A stretch of 64,000 nucleotides of DNA from Acinetobacter apis (GTDB taxonomy: Bacteria > Pseudomonadota > Gammaproteobacteria > Pseudomonadales > Moraxellaceae). Positions within the stretch are counted from its first letter, which is position 1. Every line of letters begins with the position of its first letter. The notes below the pieces were generated by a model. It worked only from the letters and a program-made list of their open reading frames with translations, was not told the DNA's origin and did not search any database. A program made the translations under genes and the position numbers. Below are positions 48,881 to 56,894 of the stretch, one piece after another. The DNA lies in contig NZ_FZLN01000001.1 of NCBI RefSeq assembly GCF_900197575.1, positions 744,001 to 808,000 on the forward strand, given 5' to 3'.

Positions 48881-49528
48881 CTATATGTTAGGATTTTCTT
48901 CTATTTTTATTGCTTTGGATTCAAAATTATCTACAAAATTTTTAGATCCTTTTAAGTTTTCTGCGAGTATTGCAGATGAAAAAGCACCGATCACGCTGAT
49001 GAAAGGAAATACAATCAACCATATTCCTCCTATGACTGATCCACCCATAAGTGATTGATATATTTCATTTAAATAATAATCAAACCCAACTCTTATGACT
49101 AAAGGTGTTAATGCCATAAACATAAGCAACCAATAGCCTGCAATATACATAAAATACTTAAACTTTATATATTCACTTTCAAACTTAACTATGTAGTCAT
49201 TACTTTCAATTACTTTAATATATTTTTTATATTGGAAATAACTACTCATCCATTGATCGGCATCTTTAAACTGTAGAAAGTATAATACTTCTTTAAGAGT
49301 TGCACTCGTATTTCCAGCAACTTTTTTTGCAAAAATCTCTCGTTCATACCATGAGTAAAGCTCTTTATTCTTAAGCTTTTTAAAGTACTCCCACTTGATT
49401 AAAGCAGTATCTTTAGAGGATATTTTATTTTCTCTAGACATAGACAAACGATGCACAACAAACCACCCTATAACGGGTATAAAAACACTACATACCTGTA
49501 TCACAGGGCTAATAAATTCCCAACTCAT
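48881..49528 (-). CDS. Membrane protein, unknown (prophage cargo)
   Basis: 215 aa with an N-terminal hydrophobic segment (VIQVCSVFIPVIGWFVVH) and two later ones (FMYIAGYWLLMFMALTPLVI; GGIWLIVFPFISVIGAFSSA). The middle is charged and helical. It is inserted between tail terminator and tail tube, which is typical of a moron gene. Family not recognised. Confidence 0.65.
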   Translation of the reverse strand: MSWEFISPVIQVCSVFIPVIGWFVVHRLSMSRENKISSKDTALIKWEYFKKLKNKELYSWYEREIFAKKVAGNTSATLKEVLYFLQFKDADQWMSSYFQYKKYIKVIESNDYIVKFESEYIKFKYFMYIAGYWLLMFMALTPLVIRVGFDYYLNEIYQSLMGGSVIGGIWLIVFPFISVIGAFSSAILAENLKGSKNFVDNFESKAIKIEENPNI

Positions 49529-49594
49529 AATAATTCAATAAAGTAATTAATTTATACTAAATCGTATATTAATATAAAATCTGTATTTTCATCA

Positions 49595-49933
49595 CTAATA
49601 ACCTCCCCCATTTAAACATTCAAGCTGCTCTATTTGGTAATACTCTAAATAATTCAGCCAAGCATCAACCAAGTTGTTTAACTCTAACAAACCCGTATTT
49701 AGTCGTGCATAGCATGTGATTTGCAATATTAATAATCTGCGTGTTTGTGGTCCATCAGCAATCCCACTAATCAGTGATTGGCTTCCAAGAATATCTACTG
49801 AACACCACAACCCTGTTTTTGGCACAGCAAATTGCTGTTTGCTTTGTGGGTAAAGAATCTTTGCTTGCTCTATCCCATTAAATGCGCTCACACGGCTAAT
49901 AATTGCAGTATGAGCCTGTGTAAGTGTCATCAT
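49595..49933 (-). CDS. Phage tail terminator-like protein
   Basis: 112 aa: MMTLTQAHTAIISRVSAFNG, LYPQSKQQFAVPKTGLWCSV, ITCYARLNTGLLELNNLVDA. The layout (N-terminal helix, beta strands, C-terminal helix) is typical of the DUF4128/tail terminator group that caps the tail tube. It lies directly 3' of a tail-completion fragment and 5' of the tube, fitting phage order. The C-terminus ends abruptly in NGGGY, so it may be truncated by a few residues. Confidence 0.7.
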   Translation of the reverse strand: MMTLTQAHTAIISRVSAFNGIEQAKILYPQSKQQFAVPKTGLWCSVDILGSQSLISGIADGPQTRRLLILQITCYARLNTGLLELNNLVDAWLNYLEYYQIEQLECLNGGGY

Positions 49934-49953
49934 TTAAACTTCTCTTGTATCAG

Positions 49954-50096
49954 CTAAAGTGTTAAGCCGTATAGTCCTGTTAGTGCTTGCTTTGAATAAC
50001 CATTAATTGTTTTAGCTGTCTGAGGCTTTTCAGTGAATCCACCATATTCAATCTTCATTACTTGCGGTACATTGGTTTGAATATAAATTGTGGTAA
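49954..50096 (-). pseudogene. 3' fragment of a phage tail-completion (HK97 gp10-like) gene
   Basis: The last 47 codons are open, reading TTIYIQTNVPQVMKIEYGGF, TEKPQTAKTINGYSK, ending YGLTL. This is like the C-terminus of HK97 gp10-type proteins. The 5' part is cut by a junction near 50097 where plus-strand cargo begins. Confidence 0.6.
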
Positions 50097-50545
50097 ATGG
50101 TACCAAAACATTTAAAGAGGATTGGCAAAATGGTTATGATTGCAAAAAATGTGGTAGTGAGTTTGTACTAGGTAAATTATCAAGCGGTGGATGTTTGAGT
50201 ACAATATTTACATTCATTATTATGATTGCTGCTCTATACGGAGGTTACAAGTTTTTCTTTAGTAATAGCTTTTCTAGTCAAGATAAACAGGAAGTTTCAT
50301 CTGAGCCCCACACTCTAAAGGAAAATGATAATGTTGCTTCTCAACCACTAGCACCTCTTTCAGAAACAGCATCGGATTTAAATAATCAAGAGTTTCCAAA
50401 AGAGTCTGAACAAGCTGCACATGAATATACTCCGACTGATGACGATTACAAACGATTAAAGCAAGAAAAACAACAAAGTATTGCAACCAGCTCTGATCCA
50501 AACCAAACCCTTAATGTATCGACCACAATTAGGCAGGCTAACTGA
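50090..50545 (+). CDS. Zinc-ribbon-like membrane protein, probably 5'-truncated
   Basis: 151 aa: one CxxC (YDCKKCGSEF), a membrane segment (STIFTFIIMIAALYGGYKFF) and a long acidic Ser/Gln tail. The only start in reach is a GTG at 50090 with no Shine-Dalgarno, inside the phage fragment, so the true N-terminus was probably lost at the junction. It overlaps the next gene by one base, and with it forms a three-gene plus-strand set. Confidence 0.6.
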   Translation: MVNGTKTFKEDWQNGYDCKKCGSEFVLGKLSSGGCLSTIFTFIIMIAALYGGYKFFFSNSFSSQDKQEVSSEPHTLKENDNVASQPLAPLSETASDLNNQEFPKESEQAAHEYTPTDDDYKRLKQEKQQSIATSSDPNQTLNVSTTIRQAN

Positions 50546-50910
50546 TGAAAAAAATAATCATTGCTTTTATGTTATCTTTAATAAGCTTTAGTTCTTTTGC
50601 TCAATCTTGTGATGGTTTAGATAAGTTTGCTCAAAATAAAGGCATACAATATGGAATAAAATATAGTTTTATAGCTAAGGGCAAAAAAGGGTCACGAGTA
50701 TACTTTCATTCAGCACCTGCAAGTGAATGCAAAAGTAATGGTCATTTTATTATCCCTAGTGATTCAGTTATGGCTTACCAAGAATATAAAAATCAGAGCA
50801 AAACATGGCTATATGTAATGTTTGTTGCCAAAGATGGAACTGATACCGTAGGGTGGATACTTGAAAAGGATCTGAAAATCTCTAATTCAATTGATTATAT
50901 ACAACCATAA
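50545..50910 (+). CDS. Secreted SH3-like protein, unknown
   Basis: 121 aa: signal peptide (IIAFMLSLISFSSFA) then a beta-rich domain with two Cys (SCDGLD, SECKSN) that could pair. The segment RVYFHSAPASECKSNGHFII followed by WLYVMFVAKDGTDTVGWILE looks like a bacterial SH3 domain. Its start overlaps the upstream stop (TGATG). Likely a periplasmic or surface cargo product. Confidence 0.7.
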   Translation: MKKIIIAFMLSLISFSSFAQSCDGLDKFAQNKGIQYGIKYSFIAKGKKGSRVYFHSAPASECKSNGHFIIPSDSVMAYQEYKNQSKTWLYVMFVAKDGTDTVGWILEKDLKISNSIDYIQP

Positions 50911-50930
50911 ATAAAGTATGAGAATTATTA

Positions 50931-51365
50931 ATGAAAAAACTTTTCATAGCAGCCATAACAATAACTTCAAGCTTTTATACTTTTGCTCAGCAAACAATCA
51001 TTTTTGAGTGCAAAACCACGAATAACAAAATAGTATCTATTAAGCAAAATGAAAATACAGTTTCATATCAATTTGGAAGAAACCTAAGCTATCCAGAGCT
51101 GTCGTTTTCAATACCAAAAAACTCATCATCTACATTTCAATGGGCCGGTGTAGGAAGAGAAATCTACTATGATGTTGATGTTCCTAATGGAAATACGGTT
51201 TATACAGCTTATTCTTCAATTGATAGAATGTCTGACGATCATCAAACTGAATCTGGAATTACTGTAAGCATAAATAATCGTCAAATTGCTAAAATATTAT
51301 GTGATCAAAATAAGAAACCATATGTAAATAACATGGAAGGTGTAAGATTACCTACAAAAAATTAA
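50931..51365 (+). CDS. Secreted protein, unknown
   Basis: 144 aa with a signal peptide (LFIAAITITSSFYTFA) and a beta-rich mature part with two Cys (FECKTTN and ILCDQNK), likely a disulfide. It lies 20 bp after the SH3-like gene on the plus strand, so the three genes probably form one operon. Family not recognised. Confidence 0.7.
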   Translation: MKKLFIAAITITSSFYTFAQQTIIFECKTTNNKIVSIKQNENTVSYQFGRNLSYPELSFSIPKNSSSTFQWAGVGREIYYDVDVPNGNTVYTAYSSIDRMSDDHQTESGITVSINNRQIAKILCDQNKKPYVNNMEGVRLPTKN

Positions 51366-51380
51366 ATTTGGTTTATTTTC

Positions 51381-51548
51381 TCAAAATTTAAATTCAAATA
51401 TCACGCAAATGCTATGTTCTAATACTTGCTGTGTTAGCAGTTCATCAGTTTCTAAATATTTATTAGTTGCTTTGGGTAATGGCTTTGCTCTAGGTTTTGG
51501 CTTATGGATTTTCTTACCTGTTAGGTGTTTATAGTCTTTTTCATCCAT
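51381..51548 (-). CDS. Small basic phage protein (55 aa)
   Basis: Reads MDEKDYKHLTGKKIHKPKP, then RAKPLPKATNKYLETDE, ending in FEFKF. It is Lys/Pro-rich. A decayed paralogue with the same MDE start and YKDLTGK core lies at 52078-52141. The C-terminal hydrophobic end may come from a junction. Function is unknown. Confidence 0.5.
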   Translation of the reverse strand: MDEKDYKHLTGKKIHKPKPRAKPLPKATNKYLETDELLTQQVLEHSICVIFEFKF

Positions 51549-51559
51549 AATCCACCTAT

Positions 51560-51581
51560 AAAAAAACCACCCGAGGGTGGC
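51560..51581 (-). terminator. Terminator of membrane gene at 51.6-52.0 kb
   Basis: CCACCC-GA-GGGTGG with a 6-A run at its left, so it ends minus-strand transcription in T6. Confidence 0.7.
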
Positions 51582-51602
51582 TATTCAAACTATATAATTT
51601 TT

Positions 51603-51974
51603 CTAAATCTTATGTTTTTTATTATATATATGTACACCTATCTGTAAGGTAATGAAATAACCTACAAATCTTAGTGTTATAATAATAATATTCTCTTTAG
51701 ACATAATTAAATCTGATATAAAAAGCAATAATGTAAGGACTAAATGTATATATAAAGCCTTACCAGGCAAATTCGCGTTATTATCGCCACGAGCATTAAG
51801 ATAACCAATACCAATAAATCCTATTAATAAAACAAGATAACCTGCAATATCACCAAAGATTTGAGAATGGTTATATAAATAATTCCAAAATAATAATTCA
51901 ACTACTAAAACAATTAAAATAAGACTTACAAATGTTAAAAATATGCCTCTCATTAAATATATTGTAATATTCAT
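51603..51974 (-). CDS. Small polytopic membrane protein, unknown
   Basis: 123 aa from the ATG at 51974, with about four hydrophobic segments (FLTFVSLILIVLVVELLF; YLVLLIGFIGIGYL; IHLVLTLLLFISDLIM; IIIITLRFVGYFITLQI). It lies between two hairpins. Likely prophage cargo; no family known. Confidence 0.6.
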   Translation of the reverse strand: MNITIYLMRGIFLTFVSLILIVLVVELLFWNYLYNHSQIFGDIAGYLVLLIGFIGIGYLNARGDNNANLPGKALYIHLVLTLLLFISDLIMSKENIIIITLRFVGYFITLQIGVHIYNKKHKI

Positions 51975-52077
51975 TAGATTTATCTCTAATCTATTTAATA
52001 AGAATATTAACCTCAAATTTTAATACAAACAATAAATAGTTATCATTATTAATAACTAATTTAAATAAATAATTATT

Positions 52078-52141
52078 TTATAAAGATTTTAGCTTATAAG
52101 TCGTCTTGCCTGTCAGGTCTTTATATTTCGTTTTCGTCCAT
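52078..52141 (-). pseudogene. Degenerate copy of the 55-aa phage gene
   Basis: Begins ATG GAC GAA as the 55-aa gene at 51548 does; after a frameshift it reads KYKDLTGKTTYKLKSL to a stop. A degraded CCACCC-like hairpin lies just beyond it. This suggests an old duplication of the gene plus terminator. Confidence 0.4.
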
Positions 52142-52272
52142 AGGCTACCTATGAAAAACCACCCGAAGGCGGCTTAATTTGCTTAATTGAACTATAACCA
52201 ATAGTAGTAGATAGTTTCCAAAATTCATTATCTGATATTCTATTTTGAATAGTTTGTAATGTTTCGCTTTCA

Positions 52273-52435
52273 TTAACGTAAAAGATCTTTGTTTCGTTGT
52301 TCTTGCTCAATACTAGCAAGCTTTATTGTTCAGTTTCTCGTATTCCATCAATAGCCCTACACGAGATAAGCTTTGATATTTCTTTAACTCAGCTTCATAT
52401 TCTTTTAAGTGCTTACGTGCTTGTATGATGTCCAT
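52273..52435 (-). pseudogene. Small coiled-coil phage ORF with frameshift
   Basis: AGGAG lies ahead of an ATG at 52435. It reads MDIIQARKHLKEYEAELKKY, then QSLSRVGLLMEYEKLN, and stops at 52313. A one-base shift near 52325 would let it continue KLASIEQEQRNKDLLR to 52273. Charged heptads suggest a coiled coil. Confidence 0.45.
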
Positions 52436-52546
52436 AAGCACTCCTTTACTTTATATATGACAATTTGTCGGTATTAAAAAATCGCACCACTGAAATTAAT
52501 AGCATAGTAAAATATAATTAAATTGAATATATTTGGATTAGATCTT

Positions 52547-52678
52547 ATGCTTTCTACTTCAAAATCATTAAGAGAATACTTATGTGATTTCTTGAATATT
52601 GCATGGAAAATATTCTACTTTATATGGATACCCATAGTATCTTTACTGATAGGCTTAGCTTTTATTTTAGGAAGATAG
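52547..52678 (+). CDS. 43-aa single-span membrane protein
   Basis: MLSTSKSLREYLCDFLNIAW followed by a hydrophobic KIFYFIWIPIVSLLIGLAFI segment. It is the first of two 132-nt ORFs in a row (3-nt gap), which supports coding. Its role could be holin-like or regulatory; unknown. Confidence 0.45.
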   Translation: MLSTSKSLREYLCDFLNIAWKIFYFIWIPIVSLLIGLAFILGR

Positions 52679-52681
52679 GAA

Positions 52682-52813
52682 ATGATATCTGATCTCCAAG
52701 TAACCCCATCTAAAATAAATTTTCATAAAATACCAGAACAAGACTTTTGGAAGGTAATTTTTGTACTCATACTCTCATTCTTTATTGCTATAATTTATAT
52801 GTCCGTAGCATAA
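52682..52813 (+). CDS. 43-aa single-span membrane protein (second of pair)
   Basis: MISDLQVTPSKINFHKIPEQ then VIFVLILSFFIAIIYMSVA. A GGAAG lies upstream of the ATG. It has a soluble head and a C-terminal membrane segment, the mirror image of the preceding gene, which hints that they work together. Confidence 0.4.
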   Translation: MISDLQVTPSKINFHKIPEQDFWKVIFVLILSFFIAIIYMSVA

Positions 52814-52927
52814 AAATAACTATATTAAAAACTGGACTACCAAAACTGGTAGTACTGCTGCCTTTAATTTCGATATTAATCAGCTCGGCAACTGATCTAC
52901 CGCTACTCACAATCAGACAAACCTAAC

Positions 52928-53119
52928 ATGCACGGTCTGCTTTACTTGCTTTTAAACCCTTTATGCTCGGGCATACCAATAGCCCTAGTTTTGAGTTTTT
53001 TACTCAATGGCATGTTCTATAGTTGGTCAATCTACAGGCATAAAAAAGCCCAACAATTGAATATCAGGCCTTTTGTCTTAAAAGAAGAAATAACTAAATC
53101 ATCTACTACATCAATATAG
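52928..53119 (+). CDS. Small single-span protein, unknown
   Basis: 63 aa, MHGLLYLLLNPLCSGIPIAL then VLSFLLNGMFYSW and a basic tail. Upstream DNA in another frame reads NWTTKTGSTAAFNFDINQLG to a stop, probably the end of a lost gene. Could be real cargo or chance; moderate doubt. Confidence 0.35.
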   Translation: MHGLLYLLLNPLCSGIPIALVLSFLLNGMFYSWSIYRHKKAQQLNIRPFVLKEEITKSSTTSI

Positions 53120-53171
53120 GCATTATTCTTATAAATAATTCCAATATTTTCTTAGCAAACTTCTATTCTAG

Positions 53172-53754
53172 CTATTTAGGTAAATTTTCAATCATTAAAT
53201 TTGTAAATGCATCTATATCTTCAATTTCATTTTCTGGTTTTCCAGACCAAGATAAATCACGATATATTTTTCCAAATGATCCATTTTTTCCTATCCCCAT
53301 CACTTTATCGATAGATAACTTAGCAATATCAGTATTATTAGAACTGAGGGTAGAGCTATATTCGAACTCACTATGAGCATACTTACCGACAACTTTAGAA
53401 CTTATAAACTTTAGTCCTTCTCCAGCAAATACCCTTTTTTGTGTAATATCAAAATCTACCAAGATTGGTTTTTCTGTATGCTCATTTGCGAGCATATTCT
53501 GTGCACTTAATGCATCATTTAACTTTTGAACATAGCGCTCTTTAACTTGTTCCTGATTTAAAAAGTCAGGGGCTTCGATTTTGCTAGATAGAGAAACAGT
53601 CACATTACGAATAATATATAACTTAGGCTCAATATGTTCTACGTTTCCAACGACACGGTAAGGCTTATAGAACTTATCAGTCTTTGCTAAAGCAGCTGTA
53701 GAAATTAAAACTGTCCCGGTTAAAAAAACCAATAATAATTTTTTTAAAAGCCAT
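53172..53754 (-). pseudogene. Secreted protein with frameshift in the signal peptide
   Basis: The ATG at 53754 opens MAFKKIIIGFFN and stops soon; the shifted frame gives VFLTGTVLISTAALAKTDKF and a long open protein ending ENLPK. A one-base change in the T7/A7 tract near 53722-53746 explains it. A TTG at 53732 could start translation but lacks the basic signal-peptide head. The mature part reads PYRVVGNVEHIEPKLYIIRN. Family not recognised. Confidence 0.6.
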
Positions 53755-54057
53755 TATGATGCCCTAAAATAAAAAAACTCACCTATATATAAGCAAGCTA
53801 TTAAACTAATGGTGAATTAATATTATTTTGTTCACCTTGACACGAATATAGCATTTGCCTTAATCGATGAATTAAGCATACTGCCAGCGCATGGTAGTAA
53901 TTAATAACGTGTAAAATTTAATAAGTAACATGTGATAGGCTATGTTGTAAATTAAGACATGCCCCTTTGTCAGCAAACACTATACAATTTTCAATCCTGT
54001 ATTGTGTGGTATGGATCTTGCGCTCGCACAGTATGCCTAATTTATTTAAGCAAAAGC
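53755..54057. other. Gene-free region at prophage edge
   Basis: About 300 bp without a convincing ORF. No copy of the tRNA-Val 3' end or an obvious direct repeat to 40.8 kb was seen here, so the right boundary of the remnant is not defined. Confidence 0.5.
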
Positions 54058-54531
54058 TTAAGCTTCTTTTATATCATCAACTAAATCGATTTTCCAGTTG
54101 AGTGATTGAATATGTATATTTAGGTCTCTAATTTTAGCTGCAACATCGTCAGCTTGTTTTTGTAAGCTTGAAACAGTAATTGTTTTATTCCACTTAATTT
54201 CACGCGAGCTGTAACGATCAGGTTCTTGATGTGCCTTTTCAATAGTAGCAATTAAAATTTTGTGTCTTTCAACCGCAGCATCTCGCTGCATAATGAATTG
54301 AAGCAACGTATTGCCATTTTCTAATTGCGTATTTGCATTAGTCATATTAATTTTATAAATTAAATTTTGCTGTTCAGTAATTATATTAAAAATTTCAGCC
54401 AACAGCTTATTAGGATCTTCAGAAGGGAGACTTCCCTCTTGTACTAACACATTATTGCCAATACGCTGTTTTAAAGAAGAGATCTTCTTTTGCTGGTCAC
54501 TACGAATTAATAAAGCTTCTGCTAATTTCAT
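54058..54531 (-). CDS. DIP1984-family protein
   Basis: 157 aa, all-helical. MKLAEALLIRSDQQKKISSL, VLVQEGSLPSEDPNKLLAEI, INMTNANTQLENGNTLLQFI, YSSREIKWNKTITVSSLQKQ and IQSLNWKIDLVDD match the DIP1984 (septicolysin-like) family pattern in order and length. The function of this family is not established. It follows the prophage region on the minus strand and is intact. Confidence 0.85.
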   Translation of the reverse strand: MKLAEALLIRSDQQKKISSLKQRIGNNVLVQEGSLPSEDPNKLLAEIFNIITEQQNLIYKINMTNANTQLENGNTLLQFIMQRDAAVERHKILIATIEKAHQEPDRYSSREIKWNKTITVSSLQKQADDVAAKIRDLNIHIQSLNWKIDLVDDIKEA

Positions 54532-54822
54532 TTGAATTTCTAAAAATAAGATATTTGCTTAACTTTACCCGAAAAATAAATAAAATGTAACCGCTTAAAT
54601 ATTGCTCATAAGATATTAAGATAGCAAGTAGTTATTCATTTGATCGGCTGATATTTAAATTATATTCTCGTTTAAAAAGGGTAATCGAAACACTTCACCA
54701 ATAAGATAATAAATTGTTTTTATTAGACTTTTAAATTATATTTTCTGTTTTACAAAGGAATGTCTTATATTCGATTAATAACACCGATATTCAACCTATG
54801 AAAATAAGGATTCACCCATCCT

Positions 54823-55065
54823 TTACATCATATTCTCAGATTGAACCAATTGCTCAAGTTCATTCAATTGTACATCCGTTTCAATCCAATACTCACCCCA
54901 CATATGTTCAAAGTAAAACCATTTGCCGTTTTCTTGTTTATAATATATTTGCTGTTCAGGATGAAAATGTGTCGCCTCTGTTGGCTGTCTATTTTCCAAC
55001 ATCGTTTTGATGTTACGCTGTTGTCTTAGACGTTGAGTGATATGCTGTTTCACTTTTCGTTTCAT
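54823..55065 (-). CDS. Small hypothetical protein
   Basis: 80 aa: basic N-terminus (MKRKVKQHITQRLRQQRNIK) and an acidic, aromatic C-terminal half (ENGKWFYFEHMWGEYWIETD). Codon use looks normal for the region. No family recognised. Isolated gene. Confidence 0.55.
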   Translation of the reverse strand: MKRKVKQHITQRLRQQRNIKTMLENRQPTEATHFHPEQQIYYKQENGKWFYFEHMWGEYWIETDVQLNELEQLVQSENMM

Positions 55066-55298
55066 ATTACTCTCTATAAATTACATCCAAGTAGGATTTC
55101 AATAAATTATTGAAATTAGTTTATTATTCAATATAACTTCAAGTATATTAAATAATAATTGCTTTGACTCTACCATACATAGCAGCAAATTGGGCTCATA
55201 ATTTTACATGTCTACAACTTGCTCAATCGCGTTCATGGTTTAGTCCTTTAACCTTGAACATCATATATATTTTTATCATGACGCTTCATGTCATCAAT

Positions 55299-55330
55299 TA
55301 AAAAACCGCACAACGTATAGTTATGCGGTT
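55299..55330 (-). terminator. Terminator of the OB-fold-like lipoprotein gene
   Basis: AACCGCACAAC-GTATA-GTTATGCGGTT stem (one G-U) with an A6 run on the left, ending minus-strand transcription in T6. Confidence 0.75.
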
Positions 55331-55356
55331 GGTATATATTCAGAATAATTTATAAT

Positions 55357-55764
55357 TTATTCATTTAGCATCATACAGCTGTCTAAATCATATGCAGGAT
55401 TATTGGTCAATTTACAAGTTAGCTTAATACGCGTACCTGATTTAGATGTATATTCAGGACTTTCTAAAATTTGGCGAGCATAATCGGCAACAACACTAAC
55501 AGTTAACATACTTTCAGGCTGTCCAGGCTCATTGGCTTTCATTTTTAAGATCGCTTTATTTACATCAGCACTCACTGACTGGACTTTATCCTCAATTACA
55601 ATATCTTGAGTTGAATATTTATCACGGAAATCTGATGATTGAATGTCTTTTTTGACTTCAGCTGCGGTAAACACATGATGATCATTTATTTTTTTAGGCT
55701 GAGAACATGCAGATAAGCCCAAAAGTGTAATTGCCAATAAGCCAAGTTGAGTAGATTTTAGCAT
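55357..55764 (-). CDS. OB-fold-like (tRNA_anti-like) lipoprotein
   Basis: 135 aa: lipobox LLGLSAC, then FTAAEVKKDIQSSDFRDKYS and VIEDKVQSVSADVNKAILKM ... GTRIKLTCKLTN with one Cys pair (LTCKLT and LDSCMM). The core resembles the tRNA_anti-like OB-fold domain found in periplasmic lipoproteins. Binding partner is unknown. It ends in a strong terminator. Confidence 0.75.
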   Translation of the reverse strand: MLKSTQLGLLAITLLGLSACSQPKKINDHHVFTAAEVKKDIQSSDFRDKYSTQDIVIEDKVQSVSADVNKAILKMKANEPGQPESMLTVSVVADYARQILESPEYTSKSGTRIKLTCKLTNNPAYDLDSCMMLNE

Positions 55765-56062
55765 TTTTATTATCTATAGTATGACTGATAAACTCAGTCT
55801 ACAGCCTAATGCATACAAAATAATCATTAATTTGTTAACTTATTTTATCAATGTTTATAATCCATGTTTATTTTTTTAACTTTTAAAAAAATTTTAATTG
55901 AAGAATTATAATTATGATTGGGATATGCAATTATTTTCATCACGTATTCTCAGAATGTATCCGATTTTAAATCACTTGCTTAGGTTACCTTATCATCATC
56001 ACACTTAAACTCAATATAAGTTAATCTTTTAATAAGATAGTTCAATACAGTAAATTTCAACG

Positions 56063-56197
56063 ATGAAAAAACAACATTTACCACAAAAAGTATGTGTACA
56101 GTGCCAACGGCCATTTGCATGGCGTAAAAAATGGGAACGCTGTTGGGATGAGGTTAAATATTGTTCCGAACGATGCAGGCGAGAATCTAAGAAGTAG
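56063..56197 (+). CDS. DUF2256 family zinc-binding protein (44 aa)
   Basis: Short gene reading [20 protein letters not shown], then [20 protein letters not shown]. It has two CxxC-type pairs (CVQC, CSERC) plus a Cys between, which is the DUF2256 zinc ribbon. It is usually annotated as a small cytosolic protein of unknown function. Coding is clear from the motif match. Confidence 0.85.
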   Translation: MKKQHLPQKVCVQCQRPFAWRKKWERCWDEVKYCSERCRRESKK

Positions 56198-56273
56198 CAT
56201 GATTTTCATTTAAATGCCCCATCTGACATGATGGTAAAAATCAATGACATTCATTTAATAGACATTTTTGAAA

Positions 56274-56302
56274 TTGAAATTTTTAACTATAGCCACTAAT
56301 AT
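56274..56302 (+). promoter_or_regulatory. umuDC promoter
   Basis: -35 TTGAAA (56274-56279) and -10 TAATAT (56297-56302) with a 17-bp spacer, 32 bp before the umuD ATG. Two TTGAAA repeats and A/T tracts overlap the -35, where UmuDAb- or DdrR-type repression is known in Acinetobacter. No certain operator was read. Confidence 0.5.
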
Positions 56303-56333
56303 TTGATTATGTTACTAAATCAAGATTACAGTC

Positions 56334-56894
56334 ATGACACACGGCGGAAAACGACTAGGTGCGGGTCGAAAACCACGATTTAATGAACCAACAACACCCC
56401 TTAGAGTGCCTCAATCTAAAGTGACAGCGATTAAACAATATTTGGTACAAACAAATATAAAACAACAAGAAATTGCTCAAATCACAGAAGTGACAGCAAC
56501 AACCCATTTAAATATCCCACTTGCAATCGAAAAAATTTCAGCAGGATTTCCATCTCCCGCTCAAGATTATACTGATCGTGCATTAGATATGAATGAGCAT
56601 CTGATCAAAAATCCATTTGCTACATTCATTGTTCGTGTTGCATCGTTATCAATGCGTGATGCAGGCATTGATATTGATGATGAATTAATCGTGGACCGTA
56701 GTTTAGATCCTAAACATCGTGATATCGTCATTGCACTAATTGACAATGACTTTACCGTGAAAAGATTGATGATTGATAGCGACCAAAAGTGGCTAAAAGC
56801 AGAAAACCCTGACTTTGAAAGCATTTTCTTATCTGAAGGACAAGAACTAATCATTTGGGGTGTTGTCACCCGTGTGATTAAAAACTTCCGATGA
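56334..56894 (+). CDS. umuD: UmuD-like protease/regulator with N-terminal extension
   Basis: 186 aa: a basic N-terminus with GGKRLGAGRKPRF, about 45 residues longer than E. coli UmuD (139 aa), then the self-cleavage site Ala70-Gly71 (EKISAGFPSP), catalytic Ser106 in VASLSMRDAG and Lys143 in FTVKRLMI. The usual G-D/E-S-M before the serine is S-L-S-M here. Acinetobacter UmuDAb has an extra N-terminal part and represses DNA-damage genes, so a regulator role is plausible. It overlaps umuC by 4 nt, as expected of an SOS umuDC pair. The two-subunit role with UmuC is the standard one. Confidence 0.88.
   Translation: MTHGGKRLGAGRKPRFNEPTTPLRVPQSKVTAIKQYLVQTNIKQQEIAQITEVTATTHLNIPLAIEKISAGFPSPAQDYTDRALDMNEHLIKNPFATFIVRVASLSMRDAGIDIDDELIVDRSLDPKHRDIVIALIDNDFTVKRLMIDSDQKWLKAENPDFESIFLSEGQELIIWGVVTRVIKNFR

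Larger units (their letters stand above)
40860..53760. mobile_element. Decayed siphophage-type prophage remnant with cargo genes
   Basis: From the tRNA-Val terminator to about 53.76 kb, genes are AT-rich, small, often broken, and include a minus-strand tail module in canonical siphophage order: tail-completion fragment (49954-50096), tail terminator (49595-49933), tail tube (47910-48814), tail chaperone (47345-47907), tape measure (44097-45231). Cargo genes on both strands lie between. No integrase, terminase, portal or capsid was recognised, and no direct repeat of the tRNA end was found at the far side. The remnant cannot be mobile by itself. Its limits are estimates. Confidence 0.8.

Noticed and set aside
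53755..54057. attR copy of the tRNA-Val 3' end
   Set aside because: No direct repeat of the tRNA end was found by reading; the right boundary stays undefined.
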